DNA of 13,452 nt from Firmicutes bacterium UBA4981. Lineage in GTDB: Bacteria > Bacillota > SHA-98 > UBA4971. Below are positions 1 to 6,174 of the stretch, piece by piece. The stretch's first letter is position 1. Each line of letters begins with the position of its first letter. The DNA is taken from NCBI GenBank assembly GCA_002398515.1, contig DGZL01000053.1, positions 33,288 to 46,739 of the forward strand, written 5' to 3'. The position numbers and the translations under genes are program-made. The notes beneath the pieces are model-generated. The model searched no databases and was not told where the DNA came from. It saw only the letters and a program-made list of their open reading frames with translations.

Positions 1-474
1 ATCGGAGTCAGCCGCTTTGTTCCTGTTATCACTGAAAGGAGTATTCCCAGGCCTGGGGAGGCTGCCCTTGCCAAGCGTGTAAACAGGTGGAGACGTATTG
101 CAGAAGAAGCTTCGAAGCAGTCCGGACGGCAACGGGTGCCTGACGTGCTTGATGCAGTAGGGTTCGAAGACGCAATACAGTTCGCAGCTGAGGAGAAGAT
201 GCGCTGCCGAGGCCGGGGACGAGAGTGTCTTATCCTTTTCCCATGGGAACTTGAGACATTAAGGGGTGTTCGGGACATCTTAAGAGAAAGTGCAGGATTT
301 TGCGAGGTCATATGTTTTATCGGCCCTGAAGGCGGCTTTTCTCATGATGAGGCGGAGAATGCAGCAAGGAATGGGGCCCAATTATGTAGCCTGGGTCCTA
401 GAATACTGCGCACTGAAACATGCGCATTAGTGCTAAGTTCAATTATCCTTTATGAAGCCGGGGAGATGGGTTAG
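1..474 (+). CDS. rsmE: 16S rRNA m3U1498 methyltransferase RsmE (5'-truncated)
   Basis: The reading frame is open from the first base and gives 157 residues of the C-terminal part of RsmE. RsmE is a SPOUT-class enzyme that uses SAM to methylate N3 of U1498 in 16S rRNA of the 30S subunit. Visible family signatures are the stretch beginning IGVSRFVPVITERS, then RW-x-x-IAEEASKQSGR, and the C-terminal knot motifs IGPEGGFSHDEAE and LGPRILRTETCALV, which form the SAM pocket in this family. Only the N-terminal PUA-like RNA-binding domain lies outside the window. The stop TAG at 472-474 is immediately followed by the mtaB start with no spacer, so the two genes are surely co-transcribed and likely translationally coupled. 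The rsmE-mtaB order matches yqeU-yqeV of Bacillus. Confidence 0.95.
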   Translation: MGVSRFVPVITERSIPRPGEAALAKRVNRWRRIAEEASKQSGRQRVPDVLDAVGFEDAIQFAAEEKMRCRGRGRECLILFPWELETLRGVRDILRESAGFCEVICFIGPEGGFSHDEAENAARNGAQLCSLGPRILRTETCALVLSSIILYEAGEMG

Positions 475-1848
475 TTGCCAGAAACAGGTAAGCGGTGCGC
501 CTTCTTTACTCTCGGGTGCAAGGTTAACCAATATGACACCGAGAGCTTAATGGAGCTGTTTCGAAAACGAGGATATCGAGTAGTTGATTTCGATTCTGAA
601 GCCGATGTCTACTGCATAAATACGTGTACTGTCACGCAGGTGGCAGACAAGAAATCAAGGCAAGCAGTGAGACGGGTGAAACGGCGAAACCCCGATGCTG
701 TAGTGGTTGCAACAGGCTGCTACGCCCAGGTTGCGCCTGAAGAAGTCTCAGCTATTCGTGGAGTTGACTTGGTCATCGGAACTCAAGGACGAGCCGATAT
801 TGTGGATCTGGTCGATTTGGCAATGACGAAGAAATCAGAATCGCCGCTGGTTGCCGTAGGAGAAATTACGTCTCGGACTGAGTTCGAAGAGGTGCCTATA
901 TCATGCCCTACAAGAAGGATACGGGGGTTTGTCAAGATCCAGGAGGGGTGTGGCGAGTTCTGCGCATACTGCAGAGTGCCTTTTGCCCGCGGCCCATCGA
1001 GAAGCCGTAAGCCTGAGCACATAGTAGCAGAGGTCAAGCGATTAGCGGACTCCGGTATTCGTGAGATAGTCCTCACTGGGATACATGTCGGGGCTTACGG
1101 TAGAGATTTGGCAAGACCGAATGACCTGGCAACTCTGGGTCTTCCTTGGCTCTTAGAGGAGATTCATAGCATCCCGACAATCGGGCGTATTCGATTAAGT
1201 TCTATAGAGCCGATTGATGTTGATGAGTGTCTCATAAAAAAGGTTCAAGGACTCCCGAAAGTGGCAAGGCATTTTCACATCCCTCTTCAGAGTGGGGACG
1301 ATGAAGTTCTAAAGAGAATGGGTAGGCGTTATCAGACTCGGGACTATCTGCGGATTGTGGAGAGAATCAGGCAAATGATTCCAGATGTGGCAGTCACCAC
1401 TGATATGATGGTAGGTTTTCCAGGAGAGACTGAAGAGAATTTCCGCAAATCCTATGAGTTTGCAAGGAGCTTAAAGTTTTCCAGAATGCATGTGTTTAAG
1501 TTCTCCGGACGGCCCGGGACCCGCGCATTCAATATGGCGCATCAGGTGGATTCCAAAATCCGGCACTTTCGCAGCGAGGAAATGATGCAACTTGCAAAAG
1601 AGCTGGAATCAGGGTTTTGTAGATCACTGGTGGGGAAGGACGAGGAAGTACTGGTGGAGGAGTACGAGTCGCGAAGAAGGGTGGTAACCGGCATAGGGAG
1701 CAGGTATGTTCGTATAGAGATGCCGGGAGGAGAAGGCCTTGTGGGTACGCTCGTTCCGGTAAGAGCCGTAGGAGCTGCTGATGCTGTCGTTGTTGCAGAA
1801 AGACTTTTGCTACATGAAGAAGGATTTGAATCTCAAGGCGAGAAGTAA
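475..1848 (+). CDS. mtaB: tRNA t6A37 methylthiotransferase MtaB
   Basis: This 457-residue radical-SAM methylthiotransferase is expected to convert t6A to ms2t6A at position 37 of ANN-decoding tRNAs. The N-terminal UPF0004 domain holds the three cysteines for the auxiliary 4Fe-4S cluster, C15 (TLGCKVNQYDTE), C51 (NTCTVT) and C82 (TGCYAQ). The radical-SAM cluster motif CxxxCxxC is at C159/C163/C166 (CGEFCAYC). Further family motifs are RLSSIEP, HIPLQSGDDEVLKRMGR and TTDMMVGFPGETEENF. A TRAM-like RNA-binding tail occupies about residues 385-445. The NTCTVT signature and length favour MtaB over MiaB. The start is TTG at 475, directly after the rsmE stop, with a GGGGAG ribosome-binding site inside the rsmE end at 460-465. 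An ATG is not available at a suitable place. Confidence 0.95.
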   Translation: MPETGKRCAFFTLGCKVNQYDTESLMELFRKRGYRVVDFDSEADVYCINTCTVTQVADKKSRQAVRRVKRRNPDAVVVATGCYAQVAPEEVSAIRGVDLVIGTQGRADIVDLVDLAMTKKSESPLVAVGEITSRTEFEEVPISCPTRRIRGFVKIQEGCGEFCAYCRVPFARGPSRSRKPEHIVAEVKRLADSGIREIVLTGIHVGAYGRDLARPNDLATLGLPWLLEEIHSIPTIGRIRLSSIEPIDVDECLIKKVQGLPKVARHFHIPLQSGDDEVLKRMGRRYQTRDYLRIVERIRQMIPDVAVTTDMMVGFPGETEENFRKSYEFARSLKFSRMHVFKFSGRPGTRAFNMAHQVDSKIRHFRSEEMMQLAKELESGFCRSLVGKDEEVLVEEYESRRRVVTGIGSRYVRIEMPGGEGLVGTLVPVRAVGAADAVVVAERLLLHEEGFESQGEK

Positions 1849-1867
1849 TTCAGAAGAGGTGGGCGAC

Positions 1868-2209
1868 TTGACTGACTGTTTGTTCTGCAAAATCATTAAG
1901 AAAGAGTTGCCGTCGGACATTGTGTATGAGGACGATGATGTGCTGGCGTTTCGTGATATCAAGCCGCAGGCTCCGGTTCATGTTCTCATTATCCCCAAGC
2001 GCCATATAGAATCTCTTGCTGATTTGACTGAACAAGACAAAGATGCAATGGGCCATGTGATGTTTGTCGCATCAAGACTTGCCCGTGACTTTGGAATAAG
2101 TAAAGGGTATAGGGTTGTCGCAAATTGCGGGAAAGATGCCGGTCAAAGCGTTTTTCATATCCACATGCATCTTTTGGGCGGTAGATCTCTCGGATGGCCT
2201 CCGGGTTGA
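1868..2209 (+). CDS. HIT-family nucleotide-binding hydrolase (HinT-like)
   Basis: A 113-residue histidine-triad protein. HinT-type enzymes hydrolyse nucleoside phosphoramidates such as AMP-lysine. Its precise substrate here is unknown. The triad reads H97-I-H99-M-H101 followed by LLGGRSLGWPPG, the typical end of this family, and the central H99 should be the nucleophile. C4 and C7 (CLFC), with H46 and H97, could bind zinc as in other CxxC-type HIT proteins. I chose the TTG start at 1868 because GAGGTGGG (1856-1863) sits just upstream and the family begins MTDCLFCKII. The frame is open further upstream to an ATG at 1781, but that would overlap mtaB by 68 bases and add a non-homologous tail. 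It lies 19 nt behind mtaB. No terminator follows, and the rpsU promoter begins two bases after its stop. Confidence 0.93.
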   Translation: MTDCLFCKIIKKELPSDIVYEDDDVLAFRDIKPQAPVHVLIIPKRHIESLADLTEQDKDAMGHVMFVASRLARDFGISKGYRVVANCGKDAGQSVFHIHMHLLGGRSLGWPPG

Positions 2210-2211
2210 GA

Positions 2212-2240
2212 TTGACATCAGCTGTTAGCTGCTGTATTAT
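2212..2240 (+). promoter_or_regulatory. Sigma-A type promoter for rpsU
   Basis: A perfect -35 box TTGACA (2212-2217) is separated by exactly 17 bases from TATTAT (2235-2240), which matches the TATAAT consensus at five of six positions. Transcription should start near 2247, giving a leader of about 113 nt before the rpsU GTG. It is the best promoter in the window and begins just two bases after the HIT stop codon. Confidence 0.8.
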
Positions 2241-2246
2241 TGCCAC

Positions 2247-2359
2247 AGGTTTTGTGATACGCGTCTTGTGGGATTCCGCCACCACTTGCAGTAAAGAGTA
2301 ATAGCTGAAGTCGCGTACCGTCGGTGTGAGATTAGTGGTAGCGGGGGGAGGGAGATCGA
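2247..2359 (+). other. rpsU 5' leader with possible folded structure
   Basis: The presumed untranslated leader contains complementary segments TACGCG (2258-2263) and CGCGTA (2312-2317). These can close an outer helix around a short GTGG/CCAC hairpin (2268-2271 with 2279-2282). I see no coding potential and no named riboswitch motif. It ends in the strong Shine-Dalgarno region GGGGGGAGGGAG (2343-2354). Autoregulatory leaders are common for ribosomal protein genes, but that role here is inference only. Confidence 0.3.
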
Positions 2360-2539
2360 GTGTCGGAAGTAAGGATCGGGAAAAACGAATCCTTAGACAG
2401 CGCGCTCCGCAGGTTTAGACGGGAGTGCCAGAGATCAGGCGTTTTCGCCGAAGTTCGCAAGCACGAGCATTATGAAAAACCTAGTGTGCGTAGGAAGAAG
2501 AAGTCTGAGGCTGCGCGCAAGAGGAAGTATCGAAAGTGA
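2360..2539 (+). CDS. rpsU: 30S ribosomal protein S21
   Basis: A 59-residue basic protein beginning MSEVRIGKNESLDSALRRF and ending in a lysine/arginine-rich tail (RRKKKSEAARKRKYRK), the full pattern and usual length of S21. S21 binds the 30S platform near the anti-Shine-Dalgarno end of 16S rRNA. The start is GTG at 2360, six bases behind a very G-rich ribosome-binding site (2343-2353). It follows its own promoter and ends 14 bases before a terminator hairpin, so it is probably transcribed largely alone. In many Firmicutes rpsU is followed by yqeY. That gene is absent here and nfeD comes next. Confidence 0.96.
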   Translation: MSEVRIGKNESLDSALRRFRRECQRSGVFAEVRKHEHYEKPSVRRKKKSEAARKRKYRK

Positions 2540-2553
2540 CTTATGATTTCTCG

Positions 2554-2587
2554 TAATGCCCGACTTTGTGTCGGGCATTATTTGAGT
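2554..2587 (+). terminator. Rho-independent terminator after rpsU
   Basis: A perfect 11-bp inverted repeat, TAATGCCCGAC (2554-2564) with GTCGGGCATTA (2570-2580), has a five-base loop TTTGT and is followed by TTTGAG. The stem is strong and GC-rich at its core. The T tract is short, so termination may be partial and allow read-through into nfeD. Confidence 0.7.
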
Positions 2588-2589
2588 GT

Positions 2590-2663
2590 GCGCCGGGCAT
2601 GGCGCTTCATACGGGGGGGAAAGTCCCCTGCACGGGTAGGTAACGACCAATTGGTAGCTACGG
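2590..2663 (+). other. Hairpin-rich region upstream of nfeD
   Basis: Between the rpsU terminator and nfeD lie three further inverted repeats. GCGCC/GGCGC is at 2590-2594 and 2601-2605. GGGG/CCCC is at 2616-2619 and 2625-2628. GTAG/CTAC is at 2636-2639 and 2658-2661, enclosing the 10-base palindrome ACCAATTGGT at 2646-2655. No confident promoter is visible: TATATT at 2666-2671 resembles a -10 box but lacks a partner at -35. The region could be a structured leader or an operator. The palindrome would suit a dimeric repressor. No named RNA family is recognised. Confidence 0.3.
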
Positions 2664-2704
2664 AATATATTCTGTCGGGCTGTGTGATTGGGGGTGTGTA
2701 GCAA

Positions 2705-4078
2705 ATGTCACCGGGATATGTCGGGTGTGCAAAACATAGGAGAACTAAGGGACTGCTTCTTATTTTGTTGTTCATAATCATCGGACTACACGTTGCATCC
2801 GTTGCAAGCGTAAATGCGCAAGATGAACTTCTGTCACAACCCGTAGTATATGTAGTTAACATAGAGGGGACTATCGAGCCGGGGCTTGCGTCTTATGTTA
2901 AACGAGTGGTGAGTGAAGCAGAGAACGTACAAGCAGACGCAATTCTCATTGAAGTCAACACGTTTGGTGGCCGTGTAGATGCAGCTACAGAAATTCGCGA
3001 CTACATTATCGGGTTCCCCGGTCAATCAATAGCTTATGTAAAAGGGAGAGCGTGGTCTGCAGGCGCCCTGATTACGTTGGCTACAGAGAAAATAGCTATG
3101 TCACGGACAGCCAGCATAGGGGCAGCTGAGACAATCCCTAAAGAAGAGAAGCAGATTTCTGCGCTGAGGGGAGAGTTCGAAGCTACTGCTGAAAACAGAG
3201 GACGGGATGCCAGGATTGCTGCTGCCATGGTAGATGCTGACATTTCCATCGAGGGAGTGGTAGATGCAGGCAAACTCTTGACCCTGACCGCCCAAAAAGG
3301 AAAGGAACTGGGATTCATTGATCTCATAGCTGCTTCGAGAGGCGAGGTTCTCGCCGAATTCGGACTGGGGGAAGCGGAGATAGTGGAACCGGCTCAGAAT
3401 TGGGCGGAGAAGCTTGCCCGCTTCCTAACTGATCCCACAGTCAGCTCTCTCCTTCTTACTCTGGGTTTTCTCGGACTTCTGTTCGAAGTCATGACTCCGG
3501 GATGGGGTGTTCCGGGGACTGTCGGCATACTGGCCTTATTCCTATTCTTCGGTGGGAGACTGGTAATCGGACTTGCAGGTTGGGGCATTATCGGCCTTTT
3601 TATGTTAGGTTTCGTCCTACTCCTCATCGAAGTGTTCCTCATTCCCGGATTTGGAATAACGGGCATCGGCGGTATAATCTCGATTTTCGCTTCCCTTGTG
3701 CTCAGCTTCAGAAACATCCGGGAAGCATCGTTTGCCATCTCATTTGCTATGGTAGCATCTTTTCTGGTTGTTGTTGTCATGGCAAAGCGTTTCGGGAAAT
3801 CAATGGCGTTCGGCAGATTGGTTTTGAAAACCGCTGAACATACCCATGACGGGTATGTGGCAACTCCCATAAGGCAAGATTATGTAGGGAAGATAGGCTA
3901 CACCCTCACCTTTATGAGACCCAGCGGTACAGTGCTCATAGAAAATGAGCGAATTGACGCTATTACAGAAGGTGATTTTCTGAGAGAAGGGTGTAAGGTA
4001 GAGGTAATTAAGGTAGAAGGGCCTAGTTTGGTGGTAAGGGCTTACAAGCCAAGTAGTGAAGGAGGTAATTACGAATGA
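2705..4078 (+). CDS. nfeD: Full-length NfeD, membrane ClpP-class serine protease
   Basis: A 457-residue membrane protease of the NfeD long form, the partner of flotillin. A signal or anchor helix lies at residues 16-38. A ClpP/SppA-like protease domain follows, at about 45-210. S118 in GRAWSAGALI is the expected nucleophile. By alignment from memory with the archaeal 1510-N protease, K149 occupies the catalytic lysine position, so the dyad appears intact. Hydrophobic segments cover about 246-262, 271-290, 292-313, 317-335 and 342-360. An OB-fold NfeD domain is at about 378-447 (VGKIGYTL, PSGTVLIENERIDAITEG). The ATG start has GGGGGTG about nine bases upstream. Its last four bases ATGA overlap the floA start, so coupling is expected. 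The gene matches yqeZ of Bacillus and likely processes membrane proteins in flotillin domains. The actual substrate is unknown. Confidence 0.93.
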   Translation: MSPGYVGCAKHRRTKGLLLILLFIIIGLHVASVASVNAQDELLSQPVVYVVNIEGTIEPGLASYVKRVVSEAENVQADAILIEVNTFGGRVDAATEIRDYIIGFPGQSIAYVKGRAWSAGALITLATEKIAMSRTASIGAAETIPKEEKQISALRGEFEATAENRGRDARIAAAMVDADISIEGVVDAGKLLTLTAQKGKELGFIDLIAASRGEVLAEFGLGEAEIVEPAQNWAEKLARFLTDPTVSSLLLTLGFLGLLFEVMTPGWGVPGTVGILALFLFFGGRLVIGLAGWGIIGLFMLGFVLLLIEVFLIPGFGITGIGGIISIFASLVLSFRNIREASFAISFAMVASFLVVVVMAKRFGKSMAFGRLVLKTAEHTHDGYVATPIRQDYVGKIGYTLTFMRPSGTVLIENERIDAITEGDFLREGCKVEVIKVEGPSLVVRAYKPSSEGGNYE

Positions 4079-5079
4079 CAGGTGCGTTTGCCGTTCTTTT
4101 CCTTCCCATTTTGATTATTGTTTTGTTCCTTGTTTTGCTGAATTTTGTGCCGGTCGGGTTGTGGATTTCTGCGCTGGCGTCCGGGGTGCCTGTTGGTATA
4201 ATCACCTTAATTGGAATGCGTCTTCGACGCGTGCCTCCCGCAAAAATAATTCTGCCCCTAATCAAGGCAGTCAAAGCAGGGCTTACGGTTGGCGTAGATA
4301 AGCTGGAAGCTCACTTTCTTGCAGGCGGGAACGTAGACCGGGTTATCGACGCTCTTATTGCAGCGCAGAGAGCTGAGATAGACCTTACTTTTGAGAGGGC
4401 TGCTGCCATCGATCTTGCAGGCAGAAATGTGCTTGAGGCAGTCCAGATGAGTGTCAACCCGAAAGTGATTGAGACACCAATAGTAGCTGCGGTCGCAAAA
4501 GACGGAATTGAGCTTAAGTCTAAGGCTAGGGTGACAGTGCGAGCTAACATTGAGAGATTAGTGGGAGGCGCAGGCGAAGCGACTATTATCGCGAGAGTCG
4601 GTGAAGGTATAGTAACGACTGTGGGATCTGCAGCAAGTCACAAAGAAGTCCTTGAGAATCCGGACAAAATCTCTCGGACTGTGCTAAACAAGGGGCTTGA
4701 CGCCGGAACCGCATTTGAAATTCTCTCCATCGATATTGCTGATGTGGACGTCGGTCGAAATATCGGAGCACGGCTCCAGATGGATCAGGCAGAAGCAGAT
4801 AAGAATATCGCTCAAGCCAAGGCTGCGGAGAGAAGGTTCGCAGCCCTCGCTCTCGAGCAGGAGATGAAGGCTATGGTTCAGGAGATGAGAGCTAAGGTAG
4901 TCGAAGCCGAAGTGCAAGTGCCTCTGGCACTTTCAGAAGCTCTTCGTACCGGTAAACTTGGGGCCATAGATTACTACCAACTCCAGAATGTGATTGCTGA
5001 TACTCGTATGAGGCAGACTATTGCAGGCACGCCTCAAATGCCCGGGGCGCTGGACGGCACTGAAGGCGAGAAGAAATAA
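4075..5079 (+). CDS. floA: Flotillin-like protein FloA
   Basis: A 334-residue flotillin, the usual FloA length (about 331). A membrane-inserted hydrophobic N-terminus covers residues 3-23 and 28-47. An SPFH/PHB domain lies at about 55-225 (VDKLEAHFLAGGNVDRVIDA, IDLAGRNVLEAVQMSVNPK), followed by a Glu/Ala-rich helical stretch at about 235-285 that supports oligomerisation in this family. The C-terminal YYQLQNVIADTRMRQTIAG is a FloA hallmark. FloA scaffolds membrane microdomains and influences membrane fluidity and sporulation or secretion complexes. The ATG at 4075 overlaps the nfeD stop by four bases and has GGAGG at 4061-4065. The nfeD-floA pairing is the conserved arrangement seen as yqeZ-yqfA. 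Confidence 0.96.
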   Translation: MTGAFAVLFLPILIIVLFLVLLNFVPVGLWISALASGVPVGIITLIGMRLRRVPPAKIILPLIKAVKAGLTVGVDKLEAHFLAGGNVDRVIDALIAAQRAEIDLTFERAAAIDLAGRNVLEAVQMSVNPKVIETPIVAAVAKDGIELKSKARVTVRANIERLVGGAGEATIIARVGEGIVTTVGSAASHKEVLENPDKISRTVLNKGLDAGTAFEILSIDIADVDVGRNIGARLQMDQAEADKNIAQAKAAERRFAALALEQEMKAMVQEMRAKVVEAEVQVPLALSEALRTGKLGAIDYYQLQNVIADTRMRQTIAGTPQMPGALDGTEGEKK

Positions 5080-5082
5080 GCT

Positions 5083-5673
5083 ATGGACGCTATTTTTGCG
5101 TTGATTTTCATAGTCTATATTCTCTCCGCGGTAGTCCAGGCTGTGCTGGGAAAAGATGCACGAAAGAGACGCCAGGGAGCAGGTGAGCCATGGCCCGGGA
5201 CACATCCTCCCGACAAGACGTCGGATGAAGGAGCTCATATACCTAACGGGTTTCCTTTTCCTTTCCCTTTTGAAGATATGTTTGAAGAAAAGCATGAGGA
5301 GAAACCGTCTCGTGACGACCTGGAACAGGGGGATGTGACCGCACAACCCATGGACTACTACGACAGAGAGACGGTGACCCCATGGGAGGATAAGAACTGG
5401 GGAAGCCTGGGTAAGAGTCTGGAAGGACAAAGCTTTGAAGAGATTGAGCGTGATGAATTCTATAGTCTTCAGATTGCCGATGACTTTGCTGATGACTTTG
5501 ATAGTATGGCCTTAATAGGTGATGACATTGCAGAATTCATGGCTCTCTCTGAACCTGCCGCATTCGAGGGGTGGAAACTAACCTCGAAGTCCGCGGTTAT
5601 TCAAGGAATTATCATGAGTGAGGTTCTGAAACGACCAGAGGCGTTTTCACGTTATCCGGTTATCCGAAAGTAA
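5083..5673 (+). CDS. Membrane-anchored acidic protein of unknown function
   Basis: I do not recognise this 196-residue protein as a named family. It begins with an uncleaved-looking hydrophobic helix (residues 3-22, then KDARKRR), predicting an N-in or N-out single anchor with the rest as a soluble tail. Residues 33-105 are low-complexity and proline-rich, including GFPFPFPFEDMF at 56-67. Residues 112-155 are strongly acidic, with the internal repeat ADDFADDFDS at 132-141. The most ordered part is the C-terminus, about 160-190, containing KSAVIQGIIMSEVLKRPEAF. From memory, similar IIMSE(I/V)L tails occur in other clostridial anchored proteins, but I cannot name the family. It starts three bases after floA and ends before a hairpin, so it is the third gene of the nfeD-floA operon, in the place of yqfB. 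A flotillin-associated role is inferred from position only. Confidence 0.85.
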   Translation: MDAIFALIFIVYILSAVVQAVLGKDARKRRQGAGEPWPGTHPPDKTSDEGAHIPNGFPFPFPFEDMFEEKHEEKPSRDDLEQGDVTAQPMDYYDRETVTPWEDKNWGSLGKSLEGQSFEEIERDEFYSLQIADDFADDFDSMALIGDDIAEFMALSEPAAFEGWKLTSKSAVIQGIIMSEVLKRPEAFSRYPVIRK

Positions 5674-5697
5674 CAGGATATTGAGACCTTGTGCCAG

Positions 5698-5736
5698 CGA
5701 GGCGGCTGCATAAATGAGCAGTCGCCTCGTGTCATT
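5698..5736 (+). terminator. Hairpin terminator closing the nfeD-floA operon
   Basis: A 12-bp inverted repeat with a single G-T wobble, CGAGGCGGCTGC (5698-5709) and GCAGTCGCCTCG (5718-5729), has an eight-base loop. It is followed by TGTCATTT, so the T tract is poor. Position 25 bases after a stop codon, and ahead of a 130-base gap, supports a transcript end. Confidence 0.55.
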
Positions 5737-5754
5737 TAGGCTAGGAAGCAAGTT

Positions 5755-5862
5755 ATGCTGAATCCGGGAATAGACTTAGTATTGTCGATTAGACTCTGTC
5801 AATGTTCAAGAAAGGAATGCGCTTGCCTGGTATGCGCTGAAGGGGAGCCTGAAAAAGCGTGA
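5755..5862 (+). CDS. Possible 35-residue cysteine-rich small protein or leader peptide
   Basis: ATG at 5755 opens a 35-codon frame ending at TGA 5860-5862, which overlaps the yqfC start in the four-base form GTGA. A partial ribosome-binding site AGGAAG (5743-5748) sits six bases upstream. The peptide has five cysteines clustered as CQCSRKECACLVC (residues 15-27), followed by an acidic tail. It lies downstream of the operon-closing hairpin, so it would be in the 5' part of the yqfC transcript. It could be a genuine small metal- or redox-binding protein, a leader peptide whose Cys codons sense charged tRNA-Cys, or chance. The exact overlap with yqfC and the ribosome-binding site argue for it. 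The short length and lack of any recognised homologue argue against it. Confidence 0.27.
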   Translation: MLNPGIDLVLSIRLCQCSRKECACLVCAEGEPEKA

Positions 5863-6161
5863 GTATTTCAGGGAACAAGCCGGGATCAGGCCGGGCAAAA
5901 GAGAGAATCGCAGAATTCTTCGAGCTGCCGAGGGACTCAATTCTTGATGTGCCCAGGATAGTAGTTATAGGAAACGCAGAACTGTCTATTGAAAATCATC
6001 TTGGAATAATCGAGTATACATCTGGCAGTGTAGTGATAGCTACAGTCAAGGGATCTGTCACGGTGAGAGGTAAAGATCTTGCTATCTCCAGCATCACCAA
6101 GACTCTGGTGGGAGTTCAAGGCAAAATCGAGCATTTGGATTTACCGGTTGAGCCTAGGTAG
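5859..6161 (+). CDS. yqfC: YabP/YqfC-family sporulation protein YqfC
   Basis: A 100-residue protein of the YabP/YqfC family, whose members are tied to sporulation and spore-coat assembly. The conserved pattern is fully present: FELPRDSILDVPRIVVIGNA (21-40), ELSIENHLGIIEYTSG (41-56), VKGSVTVRGKDLAI (63-76) and a closing GKIEHLDL. GTG at 5859 has AGGGGAG at 5841-5847, at about 11 bases spacing. It lies 13 bases upstream of yqfD, its usual partner, and shares its transcript. The first bases overlap the stop of a possible small cysteine-rich ORF. In Bacillus subtilis yqfC-yqfD are expressed in the mother cell. I could not find a convincing sigma-E promoter here. Confidence 0.92.
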   Translation: MSISGNKPGSGRAKERIAEFFELPRDSILDVPRIVVIGNAELSIENHLGIIEYTSGSVVIATVKGSVTVRGKDLAISSITKTLVGVQGKIEHLDLPVEPR

Positions 6162-6174
6162 GAGGGGGGTAGCC

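Noticed and set aside
1781..1867. N-terminal extension of the HIT protein from the ATG at 1781
   Set aside because: It would lie inside mtaB, and the added residues do not match the family start. The TTG at 1868 has a good ribosome-binding site.
2611..2663. Cobalamin-riboswitch-like pieces (GGGAAAGTCC...GCACGG) before nfeD
   Set aside because: The resemblance is short. The defining B12-box order and the conserved downstream ACTG-type segment are missing, and nfeD is not a cobalamin gene.
2666..2671. TATATT as a -10 box for nfeD
   Set aside because: No TTG-type -35 element lies 16-18 bases upstream. The only TTGGTA nearby is nine bases away, too close.
3394..3870. 158-codon minus-strand ORF inside nfeD
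   Set aside because: It mirrors the repeated hydrophobic codons of the nfeD membrane region and shows no family features of its own.
6079..6174. N-terminal extension of YqfD from the ATG at 6079
   Set aside because: This stretch is the yqfC coding region in another frame. The TTG at 6175 follows a strong GGAGGGGGG site.
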